A stretch of DNA of 64,000 bases from Impatiens glandulifera (lineage: Eukaryota; Streptophyta; Magnoliopsida; Ericales; Balsaminaceae). Within the stretch, counting starts at the first letter, position 1; each line of letters opens with the position of its first letter. Positions 1 to 12,100 of the stretch are shown piece after piece. The stretch is taken from NCBI RefSeq assembly GCF_907164915.1, contig NC_061864.1, positions 22,230,616 through 22,294,615 on the forward strand, written 5' to 3'. The position numbers were made by a program, and so were the translations under genes. The notes beneath the pieces were generated by a model, which saw only the letters and a program-made list of their open reading frames with translations, was not told the origin of the DNA and made no database searches.

Positions 1-435
1 TTTGGTCAAAAATCAAAACTAATAGTGCTTATTAGAAAATGTTGATTTTGTTTTTGTAACTTAATCAAAAAGTTTATCAAAAACTAATTTTTTAATCCAA
101 TTTTTGTTACTATGCAATAACACAATTCCACCAACTACCTCTTATAAATAATTATAATTATCTAAAAGAAATCAAATTCTAATATCATTCTTATTTATAG
201 TCAGTTTATGTGACAATTTTGATTTTTCTTAACATATAACTTTTATTTACATTTCATCCAACAAATTAACTAAGGAAATATAAATACTTTGTTATCATAC
301 TTAGTTGTAACACATTCTTTTCTATTTGGTCAAAAAATCAAAATTAATTGTGTTTATTAGAAAATGTTGATTTTTTTATAACTTAATCAAAAAGTTTATC
401 AAAACTCATTTTTAATCCAATTTTTACTATTTAAT
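1..435. repeat. Direct repeat of about 110 bp, two copies
   Basis: Positions 1-110 and about 325-435 carry the same AT-rich sequence with scattered substitutions. Both begin TTTGGTCAAAAA, share GTTTATCAAAA in the middle and end in AATCCAATTTTT. The spacing is about 324 bp, so this may be the edge of a tandem array or a duplicated transposon piece that begins outside the window. No gene is visible here. Confidence 0.6.
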
Positions 436-639
436 TTTTCTAGTTCAATTATATTTCTATATCAAAACAAAATAAAACCACTTTCACTTCTTATTTTAAC
501 CGTCTTAAAAAATATTCAAACTTATTGTGATGACACCATACTAATTTTCAAATAATCTATATGACTGAGCCTTTCATAGCCATCATTTTATTGTTATTAT
601 AATCTTATTACTTGTTTGAACTCTTTAATTTTAAACAAT

Positions 640-965
640 TCACTCTTTCAAAAAAATATTTCTAAAGAATCATCATTGGAGTTCTCTTTTCTCGACCGAT
701 TTACAATTAACTTATGTTTTTGATTTTTCTTATATTATTTGACTATTTAGTAAGAAAATATATACAGTAAGAAATCTAAAGTTTTTAAAGTTCTTTCAAG
801 CTCTCTCTAGAAAAAAAATATATCTCTCAAGAATTATTATTGAAGGTCTCTATTTTCTCAACCAATTTATAATCAACTTCTATTTTTGATATTTCCTCTA
901 TTATTTATTTGGTTCTTTAATAAGAAAATGTAATAAGAAAGTTAAGGTTTTTTTTTTTTTTCTAG
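640..965. repeat. Diverged tandem duplication, unit about 165 bp
   Basis: About 640-800 and 805-965 are diverged copies of one AT-rich unit. Each contains a GAATYATYATTG-like block, then TCTCGACC/TCTCAACC, ATTTAYAATYAACTT and a TAAGAAAAT block near the end. They do not code. The rest of 435-1070 is AT-rich sequence in which I see nothing else. Confidence 0.45.
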
Positions 966-1069
966 CTTTTCTATCTCTAATTTTTTTTTATATGAAGAGG
1001 CATAATTATTGAAAGTTTATCTCTGATTCACTTAATGTTCCTCAGAAATAGTGATTCTTTGTTAGTAAG

Positions 1070-3900
1070 CGTGGTTGTGCGGTCCGCTCAGACAACCTCA
1101 AGTGAGTGTTTAGGGTAAACTGACACAGAATATCATGACAGAGTCATGATAAGTGAAATGGTTGAAATAGGGGTTGAAATTATTTAATTATGATTTTAAA
1201 CATAAATTATGTATAATTTATGGTTTAAAACAATTAAATAAATACCCCCAAGATATTCAAAAATACCCAAACATAAAATAAATGATCATAATTTTTATTA
1301 TGTTGTCAAAAATATTTTTTGTGGAATTTTTGGTGAAGAAAAATAAAAAAATGGTCAAAATTCGATTTCAAATAACCCTTTCATTAAAAATATAAACTGA
1401 TAATCTTATGTAGCCAAAATTATGTTTAATTATTGCAGCAGAATTCTTGGCCATCGGATCAGCTCTGGATTTTCATTCAGCGCCCAAAAAGGCGCCACAC
1501 AGTCGGTTGTAACCAAGTGAACGCGCGCCTAGGTCCACACCAGAACAACTTACGGGACACTAACCCCGTTAGTCCAAACGCTCTAGTGCTGACGTATCTC
1601 CAACGAAACGTAACCACATGTTTCAATTAAACGAAACGAACAGGGCGAACACCGGAGGCCGCGCTCAATGTCAATGATTCTTCCAAAAGGCTTATCCTTT
1701 GATAGTCGACTTTATCCCTTCGTTTTTTCACCCATGTGCACGTCTCCTCCTCACCATCATTTCCCCCAGGTCTAGAAGTTAAAACTTACGCTCTACCTAG
1801 GCTGCTAAAGACGAAATAGAAATGAAGAAAAACAACTCTGGTAGCCAAATCGAAGTTGAATTCGACTTCGATTGACCGACCTAGCTGAGTATAAATACTC
1901 CATATGTGCTAAGCTTCAAATCCATCAAACAATAACCAAATATTACAGTCTAATTTGAAGAATCAAGAATTCTGGCAAAACTGGATTTTTGTAAAATCTT
2001 CTCTAGCGATCAAAGCTTCAATTCAGGCTTCTGGAAAGCTTCCTACACATCATTGGAGTGTTCTCCAAACGTTGGTAAGCTTTCAGATCTACTGTAATTT
2101 GATTTGTGATTTGAAATTGATTTTTTTCAAGTTTGACCGGGTTGATCATATTTAGAGTTCAATTATGTGATTTCTTTGTTTGAAATCATTCCCTAGATGA
2201 TTTATAAGTTTTTTGTCGAAAAAGATTGGATGAATTCAACATAAATCAAAATAACCCAAATTTGATTTTGAAATCTGGAAAATTTGAAAATCGTGTTCTT
2301 GAGCTTTAATTTTGAATATTTTATTTAAATATCTGCTAAACATGTTAGATTTATTTCCAGATCATTATAACAACATCCCGATCATGTTTGATCCAACTGA
2401 AATTTTAAAAAAAATAAGTTTTAATTTCAGTATTAAAAGTGGTTACAGACTTACAGTGCTCGATTGATGTTCTTGTTTTGATTGTGTTCGATTATAATCA
2501 TCATTTAAAAGCTATTGGAACAAGAATTATGCCATGAGAAGGCCTAAATCAAAATTTCCCAAATTTTACCCTAAAAACGGTTTTGAGAAATTGATCTTTG
2601 TAAAGATTGATTGATCATGATTAGAGTTATGGATTAAGATCCTTACAATCATATGAGTTGATTGTAACTTACAAATCATGATTTCATGGTCTGTATCAAA
2701 AGATACAAATATACAATTCTTCATACTAAATGAAGAACACTCGATCTCCGACAACCGAGTCTTGTAAGACTCAGACTGAGAACTCTCGGTCCTAATCGAG
2801 ACCAAGGACCGGTGTTCTCGAGCTAGGACCGAAACCTAGGACCGGTGTTCTTGAGTAGGGACCAAGGAATCTGACCGAGGATTCTAACCTCAGACCGAGA
2901 GGTCTAACCTAGGACCGAGACTCTTAGGTCCACGACCGAGGAAGCTAGACCTGGGACTAAGCCTCCCAGACCTAGGACTGAACAACCTGAGTTTAGGACC
3001 GAGCCTCCTAAACCCTAAAACCAAGCCTTCCGGTCCCTCGACTAAGCACCCTGAGCCCTAATCCAAACCACATTGGTCTAGACCGAGCCCGTTCGAGCCC
3101 AGATCAATCAAAACATATACAAGCCCTAGGACTCCGGTACTAAAACCTGTTTGGTTCCACTTTTCTAAATTCAAAATTATTTTTGTAATTTTGGAATCCC
3201 AATCCATTTTCAAACAATCTCGAAAGGTCAGAAAATAATATTTAAATATTTTCGAGATATTTCCTAAACAATATTTTAGCTAAGGCCCCGTTTGTAATTT
3301 ATTTTTAAATTATAACACTTTTCTGATATTTTTCAGGTATTATACTTATCTTATATCAATGCAATCGCAGATATAACCTTCTAAATAATTTTGTACAATT
3401 ACTTACGTAATCTAAATCTATCCTTATTTAGGACCCTCGACTACTAATTAAAGAAAATAAATATTATAAATAAATCTTTCAATAGCCAGACTTTTACTTA
3501 AGAAATAAAACCGTCCTTTGACGAGCGCAGAGGACATAGTGTGAAAGCCCATCTCGAGCGTAACAAAAAAAATGAACCCCTTATAGAAACTCTAGTATAA
3601 AGTACGCTTATACACGTACCTTTTATGATTTTTCTAAAATAATTTGACGACTCTATTTTTAAATAAATAATCTTTGGAATTAATTATGTTTTATTAATTT
3701 AAACAGGGTTTTAATTAAATTATTATTTGGTGCCCAAGATTATTAAAATTTGAATAAAATTAATTATTTTTATATGATTAATTTCTAAAGCTCCCATTTA
3801 CTTTTTAAAATCTTTTAAAATAATGTTTTTTTAAAAAGATGCATAGCACACAAATCCAATGTTGAACGTATTGAACCTCGAGTCACCTCAGGTCTCCCCT
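1070..3900 (+). other. Eroded repeat tract, possibly an old Ty3/gypsy-type LTR and leader
   Basis: No gene is supported here. A TATAAATA at 1890 is followed by a TCAAATCCATCAAACAATAA-like stretch, and at 2040-2075 by a sequence resembling plant LTR/leader splice regions. At about 3644 ATTTGACGACTCT resembles the primer-binding junction of Tat/Ogre-type gypsy elements. These resemblances are weak, no partner LTR was found, and no gag or pol frame follows. The short frames at 1433-1630 and 1955-2155 have no recognisable product. Read this as degraded transposon DNA of uncertain class. Confidence 0.3.
2745..3115 (+). repeat. Degenerate GACCGAG-rich minisatellite
   Basis: A GC-richer stretch in an AT-rich region is built from repeated variants of CCTAGGACCGAG. 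GACCGAG recurs exactly near 2873, 2894, 2914, 2934, 2997 and 3078, with variants such as GACCGGTGTTCT (twice) and GACCGAAAC between them. Spacing is irregular, mostly about 20-40 bp. It has no long open frame. It may be an internal minisatellite of the surrounding decayed element. Confidence 0.5.
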
Positions 3901-3989
3901 ATATTGTCACGTGTCGTCCAAACATGTGCTAAGCTATGAGTGGACCACGCCCGGGGTTACAAACGTAACTACTAGAAAGGGAGGATTCT

Positions 3990-4356
3990 AGAAAGGGGCC
4001 AGTCATCGACTAGACTCCGTGTTAACAATCAAAGGAAGAAGATGCCTATAGTTAACACACAACCTATGCAACAAACTAGGCTCAGAGCGGTGCAACCAAA
4101 TCCTCGTAAGGTTGAGGCTCAGACCTATGAAATAGTGGTAGGCACTAGGAAACCATTTATTTGTGTCGACTAGATGAAGGAAATTCATGTTAGACCTAAA
4201 TCTTTTAAATTTCAAACATTAGAGGCGCGCCCTGGAGTTGTGGCTATATCAGAAATTAAGAACGAAAAAATAACGATTGAGGTTCATTTGATTCAATTAA
4301 AGTTGTTACGTTGACCTCTTCAGACATCGACGTGGAACCGAGGGCGTAATGGAATC
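3990..4356 (+). mobile_element. LINE ORF1 5' fragment, interrupted by an LTR
   Basis: The + strand translation is a broken hydrophilic frame that leads up to the LTR starting at 4357. The sequence just to the right of that LTR is recognisable plant LINE ORF1 (DUF4283-type). I therefore read this stretch as the upstream part of the same LINE, split by the copia insertion. That placement is inference from position; the residues themselves are not diagnostic. Confidence 0.35.
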
Positions 4357-4649
4357 TGTAATGAAGTCACAAACAAGACTTCGATGATTGAACCGTGAAG
4401 AAACTTATTAGAAAGCGAATAAAGACTTTAGAGAATGAAAACAATCTCGAATGAAATTCTGTCCATTGAATTTACTGAAATAAGAACACTATTACAAACT
4501 TATATAAAGTAAAAACAAACCTTAGACATTAAACTAAGAGACGTGAAAAGTCTCATCTACTAGATAAGATCAAGAGACTTGGACAATCAAAAAGGCTCTT
4601 GAATAACAAAAAAATACATTAATTATTATTATTACTTTAATTTCTAACA
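4357..4649 (-). repeat. Left LTR of copia element 1 (293 bp)
   Basis: The sequence begins TGTAATGAAGTCACAAACAAG's first bases (TGTAATGAAGTCACAAAC) and ends TTTCTAACA, the canonical TG...CA ends. It is about 45 bp longer than its partner at 8920-9165 because of an internal length difference near 4470-4525, with scattered substitutions elsewhere. It should be the 3' LTR of a minus-strand element. However, it is followed on its right by LINE sequence and not by the element's polypurine tract, which shows that the element has been rearranged. Confidence 0.8.
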
Positions 4650-4939
4650 GTATTGAGATCAGACTTAATGAGAGCATCTTTTGATATGGATTTAATTCTC
4701 GCGGAAGATATGTTATTCTATGTAAAGAATTTAAAACAACATTTATTATTCAAATTGATAAGCGTATTAAACCTTTAGTCGATGAAGGAATCTGATAACT
4801 TATTGATGGTTGGTTAGTTAATATTGAAAACACACATGTTGTTGCGCCCGAACACAACATAATAAAACTTGTAAATATGGAGGGTACATGGATTCAATTA
4901 TTTAGGATGGTAATAGATATGTGGAATCACGATCTTCTT
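4650..4939 (+). repeat. Duplicated LINE ORF1 segment (copy of 9166-9455)
   Basis: This 290-bp segment matches 9166-9455 with few differences. Both start GTATTG right after an LTR end and both run to AATCACGATCTTCTT. In the right copy the LINE continues; in the left copy the sequence switches after GATCTTCTT into the copia reverse-transcriptase region. It encodes part of LINE ORF1 (DUF4283-like, around the motif TWIRLF). Confidence 0.8.
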
Positions 4940-7900
4940 CGAGGTGTGGTTTCCTTGGCTCCTGCATGTATCGACTCACCACTCCAACTGCATAAGCAAT
5001 GCCAGACCTTGTTATAGTCAGATAAATTAGACTTCCCACAAAAGCACGATACAGACGAGGATCTGATAGACATGTTCCTTCGTCTCGACTGAGTTTGGGA
5101 TTTACGTTAAGATGAGTATAACTCTTTTTTCCACCCTTCATACCAAATTTATCTATCAATTTCTTTGCATAGTTGATCTGCGATACAAACAAACCTTTCT
5201 CGAAATTTTCGATTTGTAGACCAAGGAAAGTTCCAAGTTCACCAAGCTTCTTCATCTCAAAGTGAAGCGAGAACTCATCTTGTAACCGAGAAACCTCATC
5301 ATAGTTACTGCCCGTCAAGATTATATCATCCACATATAGAAGTACCACCACCATCTGCCCTTAATGCTTCTTTATAAATAGACTTGAGTCGGATTCTGAA
5401 GCTTTGTACCCACAAAATTGAAGATATTATGAATTCTTTCCATACTAAGCACGCGGAGCTTGCTTTAATCCATATAATGACCTCTTAAGTCTACAAACCA
5501 ACTGATCAACATCCTTCTTTTCAAATCCAGGTGGTTGTTCCATATATATATTGGGCGATCAAGTTCTTCATAGAGAAATGCATTCTTGACGTCCAATTGC
5601 CACAACTTCCATCGAGAACTTGCTACTAAGGCCAACACAGTGCGAATTGATGTCATCTTCACAACTAGGCTGAATGTCTCCTCGTAATCTTCTTCATACT
5701 TTTGCGAGAATCCTCGAGCGACCAATCTAGCTTTGTATTGATCTATGCTTCCATCAACCTTTTGCTTGATTTGATACATGCACTTACATGTGTCTACTTG
5801 AGTATTAGGAGGCTTCAGAACGACGTCCCATGTCTCATTCTTATTGAGAGCATGCATTTCCTCCTCCATTGTTGTCACCCATTCCTTGACATTCTTTTCT
5901 TCATTATAAGAAGCGGATTCCTCTTTGTCTATTGCGTTTGCCAAGAAACAAAAGAAGGTTGTTACAAAATTATCATCCCTGACTCGATAGGGCCCTACGA
6001 TGTGCCTTTTTAGTCGAGATTCCACATTCTGTTGTTGACTAGATTCTTCTCGATGTGGACTTCCTGGTAACCTTTCACTTTTTGCTCCTTCATCGACTAA
6101 AGTATCTTGAGCTAAGTTAGGGCTCCCTTTGTCACTATTATCACTACTACGGGAGCTTCCCGTAGACGTGGGAATGGAAAGATTAGTCTGAACAGTTTCC
6201 TCAACATCCTTCATGTAGTACAAAGAAATTTCGTCAAAAACAACATCTCTCGATATAGTGCATTTATAGGTTGATGGATCCAGACACCGCCACTCTTTCC
6301 TTCTCTAGTCATAGCTGACGAACACATATTTGACTATATTTGCATCCAATTTGCTCCTTCTCGAGTCTGGAATATGGACATAACTAGTAGATCCAAAAAC
6401 TCGAAAATGCTTAACACTTGGTTTAAAACCAAAAAGCATCTCGAATGGAGATTTGAACTCATTTAGGCTTAGAGGAACTCGATTGATGACATGGGAAACA
6501 CAACTCATGCCTTCTGCCCATAACTGCTTTGGTATATTCTCCATATGTAGCCACGACTTACAAGTCTCTGTAAGGTGTCGAATCTTCCTTTCAGCTATCC
6601 CATTCTATCGCGGGGTCTCAAGGCAGGAGAGTTCTTTTTTTATGTCATTTTGCCTACAAAACAATTCAAACTCTTTTGAACAAAATTCTCCACCATTGTC
6701 TGTCCACAATACTCGAATTCTCCTTTCTTGTTCTCCTTCTACCTTCTCCTTGAACTCGAGAAATTTAGAGAATACTTTGGACTTCTCTTTCACGAAGTAC
6801 ACCAAGTGAACAATGACAAATCATACACAAACAATAATATATATTTACTTCCCGAGTATGAGGTAGTTTGAGTTGGTTCCATGAAGTCACTATGAACTCG
6901 ATCCAAAAGACCCTTACTTCTTGACATAAAGTTGTCGAATGAAAGTCGATGAGCCTTCCCATATTGACATCCTTCACACACACTTCCATCCTCAATTCTC
7001 AGATCTTTAGGTAGACCTTCAACAAGTTTCTTTCAAGACATAACATTGAGCTTAGTCATATTGACATGCCCAAGCCTTGCATGACATAGAAATGAGGTTC
7101 TTTTGTCGTTCACCTTTTTGATGTACGAATTTGATGCTGAAAGGATAAAGAGATCATTTACTCGAGTTCCAATGTGAACCACATCCGCCTTGATTTCTTT
7201 CACGTTCCTTAAAAACCTCACATCATTTGGACCGAATAACACAAGATTTCCGACGTCTACAATATTTGCAACCGAAAAAAGATTTTTTCGGATTCCTAGA
7301 ACATGGTAGACGTTCTTCAAAGTAATAGATTCTCCTTTGTCGCTATCAATGACAACCGATCCTTTTTAACTTTGTGAACCGAGTTATCTACCGTGACAAT
7401 GCCACTGCCCCCATTATGAACTTAACTCGACGAGAACACAGAATCATCTTCAGTAACGTGATGTCCGCACCCTGAATTGACGATCCACCTTTGATCGATA
7501 TCATGTTTACCATTAGACGACTATGTTTGCTTTTACTTCGAAGTCATCACATCAACATGAAAAGCCTTGTCCTAGTCCTCCTTAACACACTAGTTAGACT
7601 TTTCTCCAAGATTTGAACTAGCAAAATTTCCATCCAAATTTACTCGACAATCTCTCTTGAAGTGTCCAGTCTTGTCGCACCTGAAACACTTAAGGAGCTT
7701 TTTAGGAATATTTGAAGAATCCTAACATGTTTCTTCCTTCTTCGACATTCCCTTTTTCCAGCTTGATTTCTTCACGAACAACGCATTGTTCAACTCCTCC
7801 TTTATATTCATTCCAGCCATTTGTGCGGTCAATTACTCTTGAGATGACAAGAGATTCTCAACCAGACCTCTTCTACGTACAAAATATTGTCCCAGTTACT

Positions 7901-8919
7901 AGTTACAACAAAACTCTTCGTTTTCCACTTCTTAAGAGTCAACACAAATCCGCAATCCTTTTCAACATCAAATATTCTCATCTTTATCCCATTCGTCGTT
8001 CCATCAAACAACAATCTTCTCTCTTCTTCTTTCAAAAACGGCAGAATGTGGACTTCAACCTCCTTCTTCTTAATAGTAGTCTCGATGATTGGTCCACGTC
8101 GCTCTTGTATAACTTCTTGATAATTCTCCATTTATGTTCCACAATTCTCGGGCCAAGGCTAAATGATAATCTCAGCAGCGGATCATCAATCCCTTTTTCT
8201 CCATTCTCCTCCGTCCTACTACTAGATGGTAATGTTGTTGAAACCCCGAGACGAAGATGATGATGATATTCATCTTCTCCTTATGATCATCCCTCGGACT
8301 AATAGATGATGATAATGTCAACGATGTAGAAATCCCATCTTTATCTAATTCTTCATCATTTGTTGACGAACGATCGCAACACAAAAGACTAGTTTGCAAA
8401 TTGACATCACCGGGCTCTTGTGGAAACAAAGGAATGCTTTTCAAAAAACACATCATGCTTCGGTCGCTGGATTGATTATAGGTAAATTCGAGACAAATCC
8501 GATTTACTTTGTGGTTGCCAACTCTTTTTTCAAGCATCTGGTGACAAACCTCGTTCTTCTTATTGAAAAGACGATCAAGCATTTCCCAGATCTCACGAGC
8601 AGATCCACAACCGATGATATGCTCGAACAGATTGTGGGAGATTTACCTCTTCATCACAAATTATGCCTTCGCGTTGAGTCTCTTCTACTTCTTTAATGCT
8701 TCTGCATTTTCAGCAACATCCTTAGGAGCTACATCATCATCGTTTATGACGATGTCCCATAAATCTTCCCCGACCAGTTACGATTCTATACGTGTATTCT
8801 ATATCCGGTAGTTTGTCTGGTTTAATAACTCTAAACCGAGTTCAACTACACGACCACCACTTTCCATATCGAATAATAATGATACCTTCTTCACCAATGT
8901 TACCAAAGCTTTGATACCA
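4940..8919 (-). pseudogene. Ty1/copia element 1, decayed gag-pol internal region
   Basis: Read on the minus strand from 8919 down, this is a copia gag-pol in many broken frames. A gag region is at about 8800-7700. A CCHC zinc knuckle (CFRC..TGHFKRDC) lies at 7647-7688. The GAG-pre-integrase HARLGHVN region is at about 7320-7030, the integrase core with TDNGGEF at about 6805-6305, and reverse transcriptase at 6223-5465 and 5354-4940 (LLYVDDIILTG motif). The RT ends at the KPHLEE stretch, where the sequence joins duplicated LINE DNA. The RNase H domain and polypurine tract are missing. Frameshifts and stops between blocks make it non-functional. Confidence 0.85.
8908..8919 (-). other. Primer-binding site of copia element 1
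   Basis: On the minus strand, directly next to the right LTR, the sequence reads TGGTATCAAAGC. This fits the initiator-methionine tRNA 3' end used by plant copia elements, and it fixes the right LTR as the 5' LTR of a minus-strand element. Confidence 0.8.
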
Positions 8920-9165
8920 TGTAATGAAATCACAAACAAGACTTCGATGATCGAACCGTGAATAAACTTATTAGAAAGTGAATAAAGACTTTAGAGAATG
9001 AAAACAATATGGAATGAAATTCTGTTTATGAACTTACTTATACATTAAATTAAAAGACGTGAAGAGTCTCATTTACTAGATAAGAACAAGAGACTTGGAC
9101 AATCTAAGAGGCTCTTGAATAACAAAAAAACACATTAATTATTATTATTATTTTAATTTTTAACA
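8920..9165 (-). repeat. Right LTR (5' LTR) of copia element 1 (246 bp)
   Basis: Begins TGTAATGAAATCACAAAC and ends TTTTTAACA on the + strand. It is the partner of 4357-4649. The primer-binding site abuts it at 8908-8919. The flank on its outer side (GTATTGGG...) is LINE ORF1 sequence. Confidence 0.85.
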
Positions 9166-12100
9166 GTATTGGGATTAGACTTAATGAGAGCGTCTTTTGG
9201 TATGGATTTAATTCTCGCGGAAGATATGTTGCTTTATGGAAATAATTTAAAACAACATTTATTATTCCAATTGATAAGTATATTAAACCTTTAGTTAATG
9301 AAGGAATCTGATGACTCATTGATGGTTGGTTAGTTAATATTGAAAACACACATGTTGTTGCGCCCGAACACAACATAAGAACACTTGTAAATATGGAGGG
9401 TACATGGATTCGATTGTTTAGGATGATAATAGATATGTGGAATCACGATCTTCTTAGTTGGGCCGATAATGATCTTGGGGGATTTATTGAACTTAATGAA
9501 GAAACTCAATTAGAATGAGAGAACGACTGTACTAGAATTAAGGTGTATCATTATAATCCACATAGTCGTTACTATAAATCTATTTGTGTTGATAACATGA
9601 CACATGTATATAAAGTAATGATGTGGCTTGAACGTCCTATTGTCGTGTCCCCTTCACTAGGATCCTCTTCATCGTCAAATATGCCTATGTCGGAGGCGTT
9701 GACTTCATTTGGACTAACGAGAGAGTCAATGATTACACCAATTTACATCAATCAGATCCGTATAGCTAGCCTTGCTAATGTTGAAAGACTAGTTGTTGAG
9801 ATGAAAAATTTGGGAGAATTTGATATGACTGGAAGGTGATTGAGCAAGACGAGGATGAATTAAATGAGTCAATAGTTTCTTGTGAGGCTGAGATGAAGAA
9901 TACGTCTTCACATACATTGGGTTGCAATAATTCCCCAAATGTTAAAAAAATGGAGAGTAGGTAGGTGGTTGTATATCAAGAGGCGAGTTCATCAACTACT
10001 CGTCATATTTCAAATTTGTTATCCGAGAAAGAAACGATTGATGAGGTAAAAAATAAATTATGGTCTCTTGTAGAATTTACAATCCAAGCCAATCTTATTA
10101 GAACACTTTATCTTGAGATTAATATTATTGAATCACCAATTTTCATTCATGATGTGTCTGATGAGGAATTGGTGGTTTTTGAGCCATATTATGATGTCAA
10201 CGAGAATATTCAAGTAGAATTCTCGACACAAAATATGACGATGGATGAAAACCAATCCCCTATGAATGAAGTCCTTGAATTAAAAACTGAAGTGTGGCCT
10301 AGTATGCACGAGATTCTACTTATCCGATATACTTTTCACCCAAGTTCTCCTTCATCGGAAAACTATCAACATTGTTAGTTGAAAAAGCTAAATGATATAC
10401 TATAGTGTTATATGCAAGTAGGAAATCGTGTCTCGAAGCCAAGAAATGGTTATTTTGACTAGATTTTATCAATTATTGGAAAGATACTACTTGGAACAAT
10501 TGTGGGTTAAATGATGGTGTGGAGAGAGGTATCATTAAATCACTAATGGGAACCTTTGGTTGTGGCATTTACTGTTTTAGTGAGACTAAAATTCGAAAGA
10601 TGGATCAGTGGATCGTTGGGGATCTATGTAATTGGTGGTTGTGTGGTTGAAAGACTTTTGATTCTATAAGGGCGTCGGGTGGAATTCTTGTCGCATGGAA
10701 TGAAGTCGTGTATGAGAAAATGAATGTTAATTTGGGTAGATTCTTGGTTAACATTCAATTAAAAAATCGGGAGAATAATTTTCGATGAGTAATTTCTATG
10801 ATCTATGGACCGATTCTTTCATAATTTAACAACAACGTTCTTTAATGAGATGAATAACGTGACTAGTATTTGGGACTTACCAAATTTTGTTACAAGCGAT
10901 ATGAACGAAGTTATATTCCCGTTTGAAAGAAAAGGGGCCAATATGCATAGGAGCCTAATGCGTGAGTTCTTAAAGACAATTGAAGAACTCGAACTTATCG
11001 ATTTTCCTTTAAAATGTGGTCAATTCACCTTTAGGAGAGGTAATAGAAATGGGGTCACGTTCATTCTTGTATAGACAAATTTCTAAATCAATTTTTTGAG
11101 GGTTTTCTAATATATTTCAAAAGAGTATTTCATGGAGTTGTTCAGATCACCGACCGATCTTGATGGAACGTCGAATGATGGAGAAAACATGTCAACCATT
11201 TAGATTCAAAAATAAATGGTTGATCAAAGAAGACCTTATACCGCGTGTGCAATCATGGTGGGTGAATTAGACATCAGTTGGTTCTCTGTCGAGAAACCTC
11301 TTTGTGAACTTAAGAAATCTACGCAAGATTCTTAAAAGTTGGCTTGTGGGAGATCATAATTTATTTTGTGATAAAATCAATGACTTATGTAATGAAATTA
11401 ATCTCATTGACATGGATGAGGAGATTCGTGAACTCTCCACTAAGGAGGTTAGTTCTCAGATTCACATTGTTATCAAGTTGCTCGATATGTGTAAGGAGAA
11501 AGAAATTGGAGCACGCTAGTGAAGTGTAACTAAATGGTTAAGCGTCGAAAATAGAAACACAAAGTTTTTCTATGGGATCTCTAACGTGCAAACAATAAAT
11601 AATGTGATTAATTTGATCTCGATCGAAGGAGAATTTCATGATATTGAATCTAAAATATCTACGAGTATTGTCAAATTCCATAAGGGTTTGTTTAAGAAGC
11701 TATTTAAGGTCTAATCTAAATTGAATGATATAACTTTTGATTCGATTAGTACAACGCAAAAGATATGTTGGAGGCTCATTTTACTTTGGAGGAGGTTGAG
11801 GAGGCCATTAAGGGGTGTGGAAGTGATAAAGCGTCGAGATTAGGATTGCAAATAAGTCAAGCTACTTGCGAGCTGTTCGGTCAAAGCTTGACATGAGTTT
11901 GACTTTAACCAAGTTCGAGTCGAGCTCGAGCCGACTCATTTAATATTCGAGTCGAGCTCGAGCTCATATAATACTTACTCGGTGGCTTGTTGAGTTTTTT
12001 CAAGCCTGATAATAAATTATATATATTTTTTAAATATTAAAACCTAAAATTTAAAATAAACATTTGAAAATTTAATTTTAGTTTAAGTTTTTTGAGTCGA

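Noticed and set aside
1433..2155. Two small + strand frames (65 and 66 codons)
   Set aside because: No homology I recognise, no codon pattern distinct from the surroundings, and they lie in a probable decayed LTR region.
4003..4215. 70-codon minus-strand frame
   Set aside because: No recognisable family; the + strand here fits better with the upstream part of the LINE.
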